Below are positions 22,823 through 35,465 of a stretch of 64,000 nucleotides of DNA, piece by piece. A model generated the notes under the pieces. It did no database searches. It was not told the origin of the DNA and saw only the letters and a program-made list of their open reading frames with translations. The stretch is from Pelobates cultripes (Eukaryota; Chordata; Amphibia; Anura; Pelobatidae), in NCBI GenBank assembly GCA_933207985.1, contig OW240921.1:98859046-98923045 (forward strand), given 5' to 3'. Position numbers and translations under genes: made by a program. Position 1 is the stretch's first letter. The number at the start of each line of letters is the position of its first letter.

Positions 22823-23097
22823 TTTTATATTGTTTTTATTGTTTTATAAACTAGAAGAACTAAAAAAGCAATTAATATTTTAAACTTTATTGGACTTCAC
22901 CCTGATTGTTTGTGGAGCCTGGGATCACATATTGCTTTGGTGGGGAAAATACTATCTGCGTGCTGTGTAGTGAGCAATACCCTAATTTGCTGCATACTTG
23001 TGAGTATCTCTCCTATTTTATATCAAACATATATTTGCAACAAGCCAGTGAACCCATAAGGCAGGGCTGATAACATCCTGACCTACTGTATCCAGTT

Positions 23098-25208
23098 GAA
23101 GTTTGTCCACTGACAAAGAAATGATCAGTGTATTTTAATAGTAAAAGACAGAATAACAAAACAAAACAAAAATCCAGAAAAACGCATGTCAAAAAAGTTA
23201 TAAATTGATTTGCATGTCAATGAGTAAAATAAGTATTTGACCCCTTCGACTTAGTACTTGGTGGCAAAACCCTTGTTGGCAATCACAGAGGTCAGAAGTT
23301 TCTTGTAGTTGGCCACCAGGTTTGCCTACATCTCAGGAGAGATTTTGTCCCACTCCTCTTTGCAGATCCTCTCCAAGGTTTCAAGGCTGACGTTTGGCAA
23401 CTCGAACCTTCAGCTCCCTCCCCAGATTTTCTGTTTGATTAAGGTCTGGAGACTGGCAAGGCGACTCCTGGACCTTAATGTGCTTCTTCTTGATCCACTC
23501 CTTTGTCGCCTTGGCTGTGTGTTTTGGGTCATTGTCATCTGGAATACACATCCATGACCCATTTTCAATGCCCTAGCTGAGGGAAGGAGGTTCTCACCCA
23601 AGATTTGATGGTACACAGCCCCATCCATCGTCCCTTTGATGCGGTGCAGTTGTCCTGTCCCCTTAGCAGAAAAACACACCCAAAGCATGATGTTTTCACC
23701 TCCATGTTTGATGGTGGGGATGGTGTTCTCTGGGTTATAGGCAACATTCCTCCCCCTCCAAACACGGCGAGTTGAATTGATGCCAAAGAGCTCGATTTTG
23801 GTCACATCTGACCACAACACTTTCACCCAGTTCTCCTCTGAATCATTCAGATGTTCATTGGCAAACTTCAGACGGGCCTATACATGTGCTTTCATGAGCA
23901 GGGGGACCTTGCGGGCGCTGCAGGATTTCAGTCCTTCACGGCGTAGAGTGTTACCAATTGTTTTCTTGGTGACTATGGTCCCAGCTGCCTTGAGATCATT
24001 ATCATTAAGATCCTCCCATGTAGTTCTGGGCTGATTCCTCACCGTTCTCATGATCATTGAAACTTTATGAGGTGAGATCTTGCATGGAGAACCAGACTGA
24101 GGGAGACTGACAGTTATTTTTTGTTTTTTCCATTTGCGAATAATCGCACCAACTGTTGTCACCTTCTCACCAAGCTGCTTGGCGATGGTCTTGTAGCTCA
24201 TTCCAGCCTTGTGTAGGTCTACAATCTTGTTCCTGACATCCTTGGACAGCTCTTTGGTCTTGGCCATGGTGGAGAGTTTGGAATCTGATTGATTGTTTCT
24301 GTGGACAAGTGTCTTTTATTTTATACAGGTAATGAACTGAGATTAGGAGCACTCCCTTTAAGAGGACTCAGGACACCTACTTGGCATACCTTAGGTGTTA
24401 GTACTCACTGCCACGAATCTCACAACAGCAGAGCTTTCTCTCCATGAATAGGCATCCTTTGACTGGATGTTCAGTCCTTGTTACAATTTCGTTATTTTGA
24501 CTTTTCTACTTGTAGCAGTAGCAGGTGGCTTAGTGTCAGAGCAGGCTTTTTTAAGGGGTGCCCATGAAGGCACATTAGACCCTCACTGTAATAGGAGTTA
24601 GTCTAACGGCACATCCTTTCTCCCTCTCTTTTTGCCTTAACTCTGACTCTAGTTTAACAGTGTGTAAATAATAGTATAGTTATTTGTTCACTATCAATTT
24701 TGATAATATTCACTGTTACCTTACTGTCACATTACCTAGTATTAGATACAAGAAGGACTGAACACCTTGCTTTATTTGTTTTTATTTTCAATCTTACTAA
24801 ATTACATTAAAAGTTAAGTTTTAACCTTGGCACTAATTCTTATAACTCTCTCAATCAAGATTTACTTGCTGGTAGATTTTGTTTGTTTTTTTCTCTTTAT
24901 TTATTTTTTCTTAATTCCAGTTAACAATTTAGGGGTTATTCCTCGTTTTTTTTTATACTACCATCATTGTGTCTCTTTATTAACCTATAGACTCTACTTT
25001 CTCTAACTAACTGGGATCAAATACTTATTTCACTCATTGACATGCAAATCAATTTAGAACTTTTTTGCCATTTTTCTGGTTTTTGTTTTTGTTATTCTGT
25101 CTCTCACTGCTAAAATACACCTACCATTAAAATTACAGACTGCTCATTTCTTTGTCAGTGGGCAAATGTTCAGAATCTGCAGGGGATCAAATACTTTTTC
25201 CCTCACTG
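23098..25208 (-). mobile_element. Tc1-like transposon with nearly complete transposase
   Basis: The right end GGGGATCAAATACTTTTTCC then CTCACTG and internal repeats (ATTTGCATGTCAATGAG near 23,213 and CTCATTGACATGCAAAT near 25,033) identify a widespread vertebrate Tc1-like family. The transposase is on the minus strand. The outer left terminus is decayed. About 650 bp between 24,355 and 25,010 does not match the family's usual layout and may be an insertion or divergent 5' region. Confidence 0.9.
23410..24267 (-). pseudogene. Tc1-like transposase, disabled
   Basis: The start [19 protein letters not shown] at 24267 opens the DNA-binding region, with a helix-turn-helix near [15 protein letters not shown]. 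The frame runs to a single TAG at 23880-23878, where family members have a sense codon, then reopens in the same frame at 23877 with [14 protein letters not shown] (first catalytic Asp region) and [13 protein letters not shown]. Near 23,550 a frameshift breaks the second catalytic block, DNDPKHTA, which appears in another frame. One nonsense change plus at least one frameshift inactivate it. Confidence 0.9.
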
Positions 25209-25640
25209 CACTACACTATATTTTGCTATATTTTCTTTCTCCACATATTCTACTACTTTTGGAAAGATCTATACCTCAAGAAGTACATCAAGGCCCTTAC
25301 CCATCTTCTTACCTGTTTGCACATTTAGGTAACCTATGTCTTTATAAATTTCAGTAGCTTTGCTTGTCTGACTTGAGAAATGTTGATTGCCATCTTGAGT
25401 TTAGAAGTATTCAGCTACATCCCAGGAGCATTTCATGTCTAAAGTTTTACTTTTAGATCACTGGAGGTTTGAATCTTCTCTGGAAGGGAACCAGTCATGA
25501 AACTAAAGGTCCAAGGCAAGTCTAAAATAGAGTTTCACTATTGTTTCATGAAAAGTTAGAGAGGCGAACATAAGAGTCCATTTGGGTTACGTTAGAATGT
25601 GGTAATCACACAGTAACTCATGTAGGTGTGATTTATAGGC
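25209..25640. other. Intergenic, nothing recognised
   Basis: Short gap between the Tc1-like copy and the LINE. Confidence 0.4.
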
Positions 25641-27590
25641 CACCAAGACAAATATAAGAGTTAGATAATCTACTAGTTGAGGAAATAGCTAAAATGACAA
25701 TAAAGGGGGAAGTTATCATCATGGGTGACTTTAATCTTCCTCATGTGAATTGGAAAACCAAAATAGCTGCTTGTGCCAGGAGCACACATATTCTAAACTC
25801 CCTACTGGAATTGACTCTAAAACAAGTTATTGAGGAGTCACCTCGTAAGGAGGCCATACTAGATTTAGTGTTAACAAATGGAGATTTGGTATCAGAAATT
25901 ACTGTAGGTGAAAGTTTAGGATCCAGTGATCATCAGTCAGTGTGGTTTACTATAAGAACAGTGACTGAGTCACACCACACAAACAAAAGTTTTAGACTTT
26001 AGAAAAACAGACTTTTCTAAAATAAAATATTTGTAAATGAGTCATTATCAGACTGGAGCAGTTTAAATGGAGTGCAAAAGTAATGGGATTATTTAAAAGT
26101 TGCACTGCTGAAGGCAACAGAAAATTGCATTAGGTTTGTCAGTAAAAGCAAAAAATGTAAGAAACCACTGTGGTACCCCGCAGATCTAGCCAAAATAGTA
26201 AAAAAACAAAACGTTAGCATTTAGTAATTATGAAAAAACCCAGAGTTAGGAAGATAGACAAATCTATAAGATTAGGCAGAAAGAGGCTAATCAAGTTATA
26301 AGAGCTTCCAAATCACACACAGAAGATAAAATAGCACAGTCGGTAAAAATAGGGGACAAAACATTTTTTAGATACATAAATGAGAAAAGGAAAGTAAAAC
26401 AAGGATTAGTTAGATTAAAAACAAAAGAAGAAAGGTATGTAGAAGAGGATAAAGGTCTAGCCGACTGCCTCAATGCATATTTTGTTCAGTATTTACAGAT
26501 GAAAATGAAGGAAACTGACCTCAATTAGAAAAAAAGGAGAAATTAATAATTTGTTACACGTGAGTTTACAGAGGAAGAGGTTCTATTTCAACTGTTAAAA
26601 GTAAAGACAACTACGTCAGTGGGGCTTGATGGAATGCACCCAAAGTTATTAAAAGAGCTTAGTGGTGTACTAGAAAAACCATTAACAGATTTATTTAACT
26701 AATCATTGTTAACAGGATTAGTCCCAGAATATTGGAAGTTAGCGAATGTTGTGCCCATTCACAAGAATGGTAGTAGGGAGGAGTCGGGAAACTACAGGCC
26801 AATAAGCCTTTCTTCAGTAGTGGGGAAAGTAATGGAAACCATGTGAAAGAATAGGATTGTTGAACATCTAAAATCCCATGGATTTCAAGATCAAAGACAA
26901 CATGGGTTTACTTCAGGGAGATCATGCCAAACTAATCTTATTGATTTTTTTGATGGCAGACAATGTAATTGAACAGCAGGAAATGCTAGCAGAATGCTTG
27001 GAGAGGTATTAGCAGTAGAAAGAGGGAAGTGCTCACGCCATTATACAGAACACTGGTGAGACCTCACTTGGAGTATTGTACACAGTACTGGAGACCGTAT
27101 CTTCAGAAGGATATTGATACCTTAGAGAGGGTTCAGAGAAGGGCTACTAAACTGGTTCATGGATTGCGGGATAAAACTTACCAGGAAAGGTTAAAGGATC
27201 TTAACATGTATAGCTTGGAGGAAAGACGAGACAGGGGGGATATGATAGAAACATTTAAATATATAAAGGGAATCAACACAGTAAAGGAGGAGACTATATT
27301 TAAAAGAAGAAAAACTACCACAACAAGAGGACATAGTCTTAAATTAGAGGGACAAAGGTTTAAAAATAATATCAGGAAGTATTACTTTACTGAGAGGGTA
27401 GTGGATGCATGGAATAGCCTTCCAGCTGAAGTGGTAGAGGTTAACACAGTAAAGGAGTTTAAGCATGCGTGGGATAGGCATAAGGCTATCCTAACTATAA
27501 GATAAGGCCAGGGACTAATGAAAGTATTTAGAAAATCAGGCAGACTAGATGGGCCGAATGGCTCTTATCTGCTGTCACATTCTATGTTTC
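25641..27590 (+). mobile_element. CR1/L2-like LINE, internally deleted
   Basis: Plus strand, in order: endonuclease-domain remnant with IIMGDFNLPHVNW, LVLTNGDLVSEI and GSSDHQSVWF (25,694-26,002); linker; reverse-transcriptase start with ANVVPIHKNGSR and NYRPISLSS (26,740-26,830); then at about 26,955 a jump to the region after the catalytic block (NASRMLG), losing the YADD-type motif; then the C-terminus [39 protein letters not shown] and VVDAWNSLPAEVV (27,029-27,505). The 3' end is GATGGGCCGAATGGCTCTTA. Several stops. Not functional. Confidence 0.92.
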
Positions 27591-27599
27591 TATATGATT

Positions 27600-28190
27600 T
27601 ATTATTTTTACTGATTGTAAGTTAATTTGCACATTCCCTACTATTATAACTACTATTACAAGGGTGATAGGGATGGGTAGGAATACTTATTTTACTGGGT
27701 GAGCAGCTAGGGGCTTGGGGATCCCTAGCCACCCAAGGGGCGTGATATATGGGGGGGACTATGAGTACTGGCATGTCTCCTCTCCCTCATTAGATTAATA
27801 CCCCAACCTGATGCCCAAGGGTGGAGAGGCTTAAAAGGGACAGTGGCATGTCTCCCTATACTCTATTAGCCCCACATAAGCTACTCATGTGTGAGGGCTT
27901 TGGAAACAGTGGATCGTCCCTACCTGTGTTCTTTTAGAGCCCCTATCCGCTTCACATGTGTGTGGGTAGAGAAGTGGGCCATAACATGTTCCCCTGGGTT
28001 AATATCTAGTAGATGCCCACAGGTGGGGTTGGGGAGGACCAGTGCCAGGTATCCTCCCTTTCATTTGCTGCCCTCATCTCAATGCGATGAGGTCATTTTG
28101 TACCTCACTAATGCTGGGCAGTGGTAGAGTGATAAGGGGGGACCATGATTGGGCAATAAGATTCTCTTCTAAAATAATTCACGCTGCCTA
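27600..28190. other. Unresolved GC-richer block
   Basis: 27,660-28,150 contains repeated phrases such as GGCATGTCTCC and GGGTGGAGAGG / GGGTAGAGAAG and looks like a decayed LTR or other repeat. No ends were found. Confidence 0.25.
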
Positions 28191-30276
28191 GGATAAGATA
28201 AGATATGCCACTGCACACACCATGTTAAGACAAAATTCAGTGTATTTAGCAAATTATGCTCACAGACTATAGAATGCATTAAAATAGGGGGTCATTTTTG
28301 CTCTGTTGTTTTCTTTTAACAGCATTTCTTTATTTACCATCATCGTTATTAGTTATAATGACTAAGCAACAAATAAGAATAGCACAAACACTTCATCAGC
28401 TGGACAGACATTTACTTCTAGTCTGCAGGGGGCAGAAAAGACGTACCATCACATTAGTAACTGTCCGCCCATGATGTGCCAGCAGAGATCGATCTGCTGG
28501 ATACAACAAAAAGATAGGGGCTTTATAAAAACAGTGCAAAGACAACTTGTGTCATGGATGTACAAACACCAGAAGACCACAGGCAAAATGCTTGAGCACA
28601 AAAGAAAATAATACAGTTCAGGATTTAACACACTCTGCTGAAATATATCACTTGTATCTTTGTAGAACATCAATCTGCAGGTTTAAAAGTGACATAAAAG
28701 GAAAGGTAAGTTGTGTGAAAGCTGATGTGTCATATAAATTTTCCTCTATTGATCATTTTCAAGAATGAGATGATCTTCCAAAATTTATGGATTATGACGG
28801 AGGAAGGCAACCTTCAGCACTCCAGATGATGTGGACTGCATCTCTCATGATGCTTAGTTATGGTGATTAAATTCTGGATGTTTGAGGATGACATCAAACA
28901 CAAACATTTTTCGAAAACGTATCTATGATTTATTTTCTGTTTGGTGGTGTATTTATTTAGGCATTGGTATGTTACAATTGTCCCAAATCATGCATGCAAA
29001 TATTGTACTGCCATAATGGTTCTCTTTTGGAAGCGGATTCTACCTCAGTTTTTGCACTGATAAGGAATGTTCAAAGGAGCAATATATGGTCATTACATTG
29101 GATACATATTATATTAATAAACATTATTTGGAATTGGGGGAATTTTGCTGGAATTATTCGATCTATTCTCTGAACCTTTCCAGACTTATTGTTTTTAATC
29201 CAAATGTTTTTTGGGGGGTGGGGAAAGGCGGGCAATGACAATTATTTCTAGCACCTAAACCTATACCTAATATAAAATACATTTCCTCTGGCCGCTATAA
29301 AACTGCACATGCAGTTTCTCATAGTTCTGTCTAAGCGTAGCGTCTATCGTAAGACTTTCACATACATATTTGTGAATGCTCCAAAATACTTTTCCTATCA
29401 GAATACAGACATTTAGATGTCTCACTTCAAAAGTGTTAAAAGAGAATCTAAAATAAAGGGTGCAATGTCATAAGGGGAAAAAGTCAATACAAAAATGTGT
29501 GATGTATGGTGAAAGTAAAAATGTTAGACAAATAAACTTGAGACTCTCCATAAAGATTGGCACAGGTGTTGCTAAGGTGCAGATTCTGGGGGGCTGAAGA
29601 CCCTCATATGGGGCTCTTTGGTCGAGCTAGGCTTTCTTACCGGGACTACATTGAACATATGAGGGACTTATTCACTAAACAGTTTATCGTTTAGTCAATA
29701 CAATCAAATCAATAATAATTAAAAAGTAACAATTAGCAAGCTTTTTATTAGAATTCATTAATCTTATTAGGTTATGTTGGAAGTAAAGAACATTTTCCTG
29801 AACTGTTGGACTTCTCAACCAATAAAATAGCTTAATGTTAATTTAATAAGCTTATAAAGAGCTCAGGGTTTACAGTCATTGCCAAGTGAGTTAGACAGAC
29901 CAAGTCGCCAATACCTTGATTTATGAGAACTGCCACTACATATTCGTTATTCAAACAAATCTGAAATGTCAGGTTCGTTAAAAACAGTCCTTTTGAATTT
30001 TGGCTCCAAATCAAAAGCCAAAATAAGTTCAGGGAAAGTGAAATTGAGAAAACAAATATCGCTCTTATTTGCATTCTGGGTTTCACGGTTAATGAGCCAA
30101 ATGTGTTCTATTTGTGAATTGTACGAGAAAATTTCAATACAAGCCTCTCAACACTGTGTGGTTTATTAATTAAACACTGAATTTTAGGGAATTGAAAAAA
30201 GGCGTATTTAAAAAAAACTAAATCTCAATTGAGATAACCCAGTCTAAATTAATTTATGGAAAACATGTACTTATAT
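28191..30276. other. Intergenic, nothing coding recognised
   Basis: Contains a fragment of the CCAGATG...CTCATGATGC MITE type at about 28,808-28,855. The rest is AT-rich unique-looking sequence. Confidence 0.4.
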
Positions 30277-30820
30277 TTAAAGGAACAATACAGTCGCAAA
30301 AACAACTTTAGCTTAATGAAGCAGTTTCGGTGTCTAGATCATGCCCCTGCAGTTTCGATGCTCAATTCTTTGCCAGTTAGGAGTTAAATCACTTTGTGTC
30401 TGTTAATGCAGCCCTAGCCACACCTCCCTGGCTATGATTGATCCAGCCTGCATAAAAAGAAAATGGTTTTATTTTCAATCAGATGTAACTCACTTTAAAA
30501 ATTTGTATCTCCTGCTCTGTAAATTGAACTTTAATAACATACAGGAGGCTGCTGCAGAGTATAGAAAGCAGGAGATAGGAAAATCCTAATTAAACATAAA
30601 TTGCAATAAAGGAAGTGTTAACATTAGGTGATTCTTTAGAGGAAGTGTTTAGGAAGGCTGTGCAAGTCACATGCAGGGAGGTGTGACTAGGGCTGCATAA
30701 ACAAAGTGATTTAACTTTTAGATAGCAGCGAATTGAGGAGTGAGACTGCAGGGGCATGATCTATAAACCAAAACTGGTCATTAAGCTTAACTTGCTTTGG
30801 TGACTATATTGACCCTTTAA
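30277..30820. mobile_element. T2-like TTAA element, 544 bp
   Basis: Starts TTAAAGGAACAATACAGTCG and ends GGTGACTATATTGACCCTTTAA. Terminal repeats are inverted and both ends lie in TTAA. The interior shares with 53701-54224 the blocks ATCATGCCCCTGCAG, TGCAGCCCTAGCCACACCTC and CTGCAGGGGCATG; no transposase. Confidence 0.85.
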
Positions 30821-31722
30821 AACATACTATATGATATAAATTGCCCCCTTTTTCTAATATATTATATAGAAAATGCTTTAATAAATAATAAAATAAAAGA
30901 TACATTCAAAGTTCTCTGCAGATGCACTGTTTAGTGAACCTGCCTTCGGCTGCTTTAGAGGAAGTTATGTTTGGTACAAAACTGTCGGAGAATACAGAAT
31001 TGTACAGAATATGCAGCGTGGGAAATGCAATCAAGTGACTGTTAATGGACTGACAAAATTCCATCTGGTTGCTGAGAATAATGAGATTTTGACTGTCCTC
31101 ATGCACAATAATACAAAGTTAAAGCAAGTAATTTAAAACAGAGGCCAGTTCAAAGTGGGAATAACAGATTAACTTCAAAGGAAGGCCTGCCTACTGAATA
31201 TACTGAAATAATTCATCTCCTTACTTAATATCTGATCATAAATTAGTGTTTTCAACATCTTCAAATTTAAAGCGATAAAGAACCGGTGATTAATTCCAGG
31301 GCAGTTAATCAGCCAGAAGGAATGTTTCGGGAAGAAAAACTGTTAAACTCTTTTAACTCACACACTTTGAGTAAATTCATAAATGATGATCACTCTAAAT
31401 ATGTGCTTTACAAATAACATAATTTATAGGATGCTTGTGACTGCTGCAATACATTTATCTGACAGTATTGGTATATTATTACTGCTAAAGGCCAAGGTCT
31501 GTAAAAATGACATTAGTTAAAGAAAGTACTTTAGATTTGTTTTGCCTGTAAAATGTTGATTTAACCAAAGTTAAAAGAAGACTTTTTTAGCTACTTATCC
31601 AGATATTTTGATTATATAAAGTTGCCTCTGTAAGGAGGATTTATTTTGTTTGCTAGGTCTACTGGTCAACGTTGCCTTTCAGTCAGGGGAGAACTACAAG
31701 GGGTGCAGCCAGTACAGTTACA
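30821..31722. other. Intergenic, nothing recognised
   Basis: AT-rich, short chance frames. Confidence 0.4.
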
Positions 31723-32237
31723 TTAAAGGGACACTCCAAGCAGTTTTGGTGTATACATCATACGCCTGCAGTCTGTTCATTTCCCTGCCATTTAGGAGTT
31801 GGTACTTTGGTTTCTATTTATGCAGGCCTATCCGCACCTTCCCTGGCTGTGATTCACACAGCCTCTATGAAAAAAAAAAAGGTTTAATGTTCAATCAGAG
31901 CTTACAGCACAGTGTGTTTACTTTAGATGTTACTGCATTTTGGTCTATAAATCACACGAGAGGCTTCTGCAAGCTCCAGCATAATATGAACACAGCAGGT
32001 GATACAACATTTTACATTAAACACATTGTGCAAGTTTAAAGATTAGCTCACTCTTTACAGGAAGTGTGTAGGGAGATTGTCAGTCATAGCCAAGGGAGGT
32101 GTGGCCAGTGATGCATAAACAAGGTGATTTAACTCATAAACAGCAGATAATTGAGCAGTGAGACTGCAGGGCCATGATCTATACATCAAAAATGCTTCAT
32201 TATGCTAAATTTGTTTTGTGCTTAGATTGTTCTTTAT
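31723..32237. mobile_element. T2-like TTAA element, older copy
   Basis: Starts TTAAAGGGACACTCCAAGC. The decayed right end is TTAGATTGTTCTTTATTA. It shares internal blocks with the copies at 30277 and 53701 (TGCAG...CCTTCCCTGGCTGTGATT, GACTGCAGGGCCATGATCTA). Confidence 0.75.
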
Positions 32238-34230
32238 TAGGCGCGGGCTCTGTGGGTTTCATCTATGCTTTAATAACTCCCCAACTAGCACATTAACATT
32301 AAGAGGCCTATCTGCCATAAGGCCCTTTACATTGATGTCATATTTTCGTTCCCCCTTACACTTATATTGCAGGGCTACCCGTTAATGTGCTATGTTAGCG
32401 GTGGATGCTCTCCTGGTGTGAGGTGGTGCAGATGGGATACCACTTATCACAAATGTAGAAGCAGGAATCTTGTAGTTTTGGAGACAATCATAAACCATTA
32501 AACTTTGGTTTTGTGGTTTATTATCACACCTCCAGAACCCCTCAATGGTATTATCTTCTCATAATACATGGTCGTGTTATGTGCCCTCTATGCACTGTTT
32601 TAGCATTGTCGCCATATATAGATCCAATTTTCACACTGACACTTTGGGATCCTGTTTCCAATGACACGAGATACCACAGACGGCACGTTATCACTAGTGT
32701 TTTACAATCATTGTAAACTTTTCATATTGCTAAATAATCAAACAATGCACAAAGTAACTGTTTTGATTTCAGACACATTACTGGCACTGGAAATATGTAT
32801 GGGTTTATATGGAGTATAAACATGGAATATAAACATAACATTCCCTCCGTCAATACACTCGGAACGTAAGAAAAGAAGAAAATACATCAACCACAAAAGA
32901 TACAAAAGAGAATAAGGTAAAGCGCTAAAATGAAAGGTTATAACCAATGGAAGTAATGTCTTCAGTTTCTTTCTGAAATGAGGCATAATCTATTTGTTCT
33001 GATGTCTAGGTACAAGTGACCGCTAGGAACTCTACACCCTAAGAATTGAATTCCTCTTCACTTGTTTTCATTAATTGTTTCACCCTTATAGACTTGTATA
33101 CGGGTAAAATATTCATTTTGCCCGAATCGATCTGCCCAAATTGCATTTTGTCCATTTGGCGGACGGACGGAAAAAATGCGCTTATTAGTGTACTGCCAAG
33201 AAAAATAATAAATACACATATAGATAGAAAGATAGACAGATTGTATGTATTTTGCAGTAGACTGGTATGCGCGTTTTCTCAGCGTTTGATTCGAAGATTA
33301 AGTGAGAAAATTTAACCAGTAAGGGGGAGGGGGATGGAGGGGGGAATGAGCAGTAAATATATAAATACATTAAAAAAAAATTATATTTATACATTATATT
33401 TTTTCCCCTCACTTCTCATTTGATCTGTGAAAAAAAAAAATTGAGATTGAATGGCTGTCCCCTAACCATCAATCATTTTATTGGAATCAGTTATCGAATT
33501 TTAGTTTATTTTTGGCACCACCAACGGAATGCTGAATCACGAAACAGCTCATTAAGTCCTCATCTTGTATGTTGCGTGATTTGATCATATGACAATTCAG
33601 AGTTAAGGAATTCAAAGACTTACCAAATCGCCCAAAATCCAGATGAACTGCTTAAGGTCCTAACATGAGGAGAAGGAACTCTAAATACTTTTATGTGCAG
33701 TAGCGAACGCAGTCCACTGGGATGCAGTGCTCTGTGGACCACAGTGAAGTGTTTTAAGAATACGTCATGCTTGGGGTGAAGCATCATGAGTTTCTAATAA
33801 ATGTTACATATTTTCCATGACAATCTGAGACATGGATTCAGTTTGTTATTTTTAAGAGAGTGCATTATTGAATACACTGAAGAGTAAGTTAAACATTCTC
33901 AGCGACTACAACTTGGTAAAAGGTGTCCAAGCCTCACTTAAACATATTTAAACACAGACATGTACCTCCTGAATCCCAGATCTAGAAATATTTGTCAACC
34001 CTCTTTTTACTGCTGTTTATGTGAATATTCACTGAAGATTCTGCCACAGACATGTTAGCAACATGGAGTAAGAGCTGTCATTTGCTCACTTAGGAAATGC
34101 TTGAAAGGAACGACTTATTCTTATTAAAAAATAATAATTAAACTGTAATCATCCCAAACAGCCAATATGAGTTCTCCTACACACTATATATGTACAGTGT
34201 ACATATATATACCCAAGCACAAATTCTCAC
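32238..34230. other. Intergenic, nothing recognised
   Basis: AT-rich. An AGATAGAAAGATAGACAG run near 33,221 and G-rich tract near 33,322. No gene or defined element. Confidence 0.4.
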
Positions 34231-34824
34231 TTAAAGGGACACTATAGTTATAACAACTACAGCTTATTGAATTTGTTCTGGTGAGTAGAATCATTACTTT
34301 CAGGCTTTTTGCTGTAAACACTGTCTTTTCAGAGAAAACGCAGTGTTTACATTACAGCCTAGTGATAACTTCACTGGTCACTCCTCAGATGGCTGTTATA
34401 GATCCTTCCTGGGTCATGGCTGCCTAAAATGCATCCAAAATCTCCTCCCTCTGCATGCAGACGCTGTACTTTCCTCACAGAGATTCATTGATTCAATTCA
34501 TCTCTATGAGGAGATGCTGATTGGCCAGGGCTGTGTTTGAATCATGCTGGCTCTGCCCCTGATCTGCCTCCTTGTCAGTCTCAGCCAATCCTATGGGGAA
34601 GCACTGTTATTGGAAAAGGCCACCACTTCTGATGTCAGCAGACTGCTTGTTTTTTTTAGGCAAACAGCATGCAGATCTACAGCTTCAGGCTTGAATACAG
34701 TTGAATACAAGATTTTGCTATATGTATGGAGGCATGAGGGGCCCAGGGGGGGCTAGATGTTGGTTTTAACACTATAGGGTCAGGAATACATGTTTGTGTC
34801 TCTGACCCTATAGTGATCCTTTAA
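34231..34824. mobile_element. T2-like TTAA element, distinct subfamily, 594 bp
   Basis: Starts TTAAAGGGACACTATAGTTA and ends GACCCTATAGTGATCCTTTAA with TTAA at both sides. The interior differs from the other T2 copies and contains direct/inverted phrases such as AAACGCAGTGTTTACA. No transposase. Confidence 0.85.
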
Positions 34825-35465
34825 ATGCATGTTACTTGCATGTAGTTACACACAGAGCTTAGTTACTACTATAACACTTTATTTGCAAATCTCTTACAAA
34901 GTACCAGCTATTTCTAGAAACGTGTGTGTAAGTAATTTTGAAACATTCTCTATATCAGCTATAATTTGCAGTTTTGGATTGAAATCTGAAATTCACTTTT
35001 AATTCCAAACAATTGTCACTCTTGGGTCATAACCTGGGGAAAGGGAAATTATTGAAAAAAAAAAAAAAATCTGTACTGGTACTTATCTCAAGAGATGAAA
35101 AATACCCATAAGGAAAAAGCACCATGAAATGTCAGCACCAGACATAATACCAAGAATGTTGGACATAACAACAAGCTTGGTGGTTTAACATTTCTTCGAC
35201 TACCAGGACTAGCGAGTCACAAACTTCACCCGGACACCAAGAACACGATTTGAAAACTTTATAGAAGATATTTATGTTATGCTTTTTACTTTAATGTATT
35301 GCCTATTTTTAAGCTTCAAACAAGGTGACCACACTTATTACATGCTGAAATCTTCTATTAAATGTGATTCATAATGAGGCATTAAAGGGCACATCACTCG
35401 AGTCTGTGAGCTTTGTCAAATTTAGGAAAGGGATGGGGGTTGGACATTTTATTTGAGTTTTACGA
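34825..35465. other. Intergenic, nothing recognised
   Basis: AT-rich with an A tract at 35,055. Confidence 0.4.
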
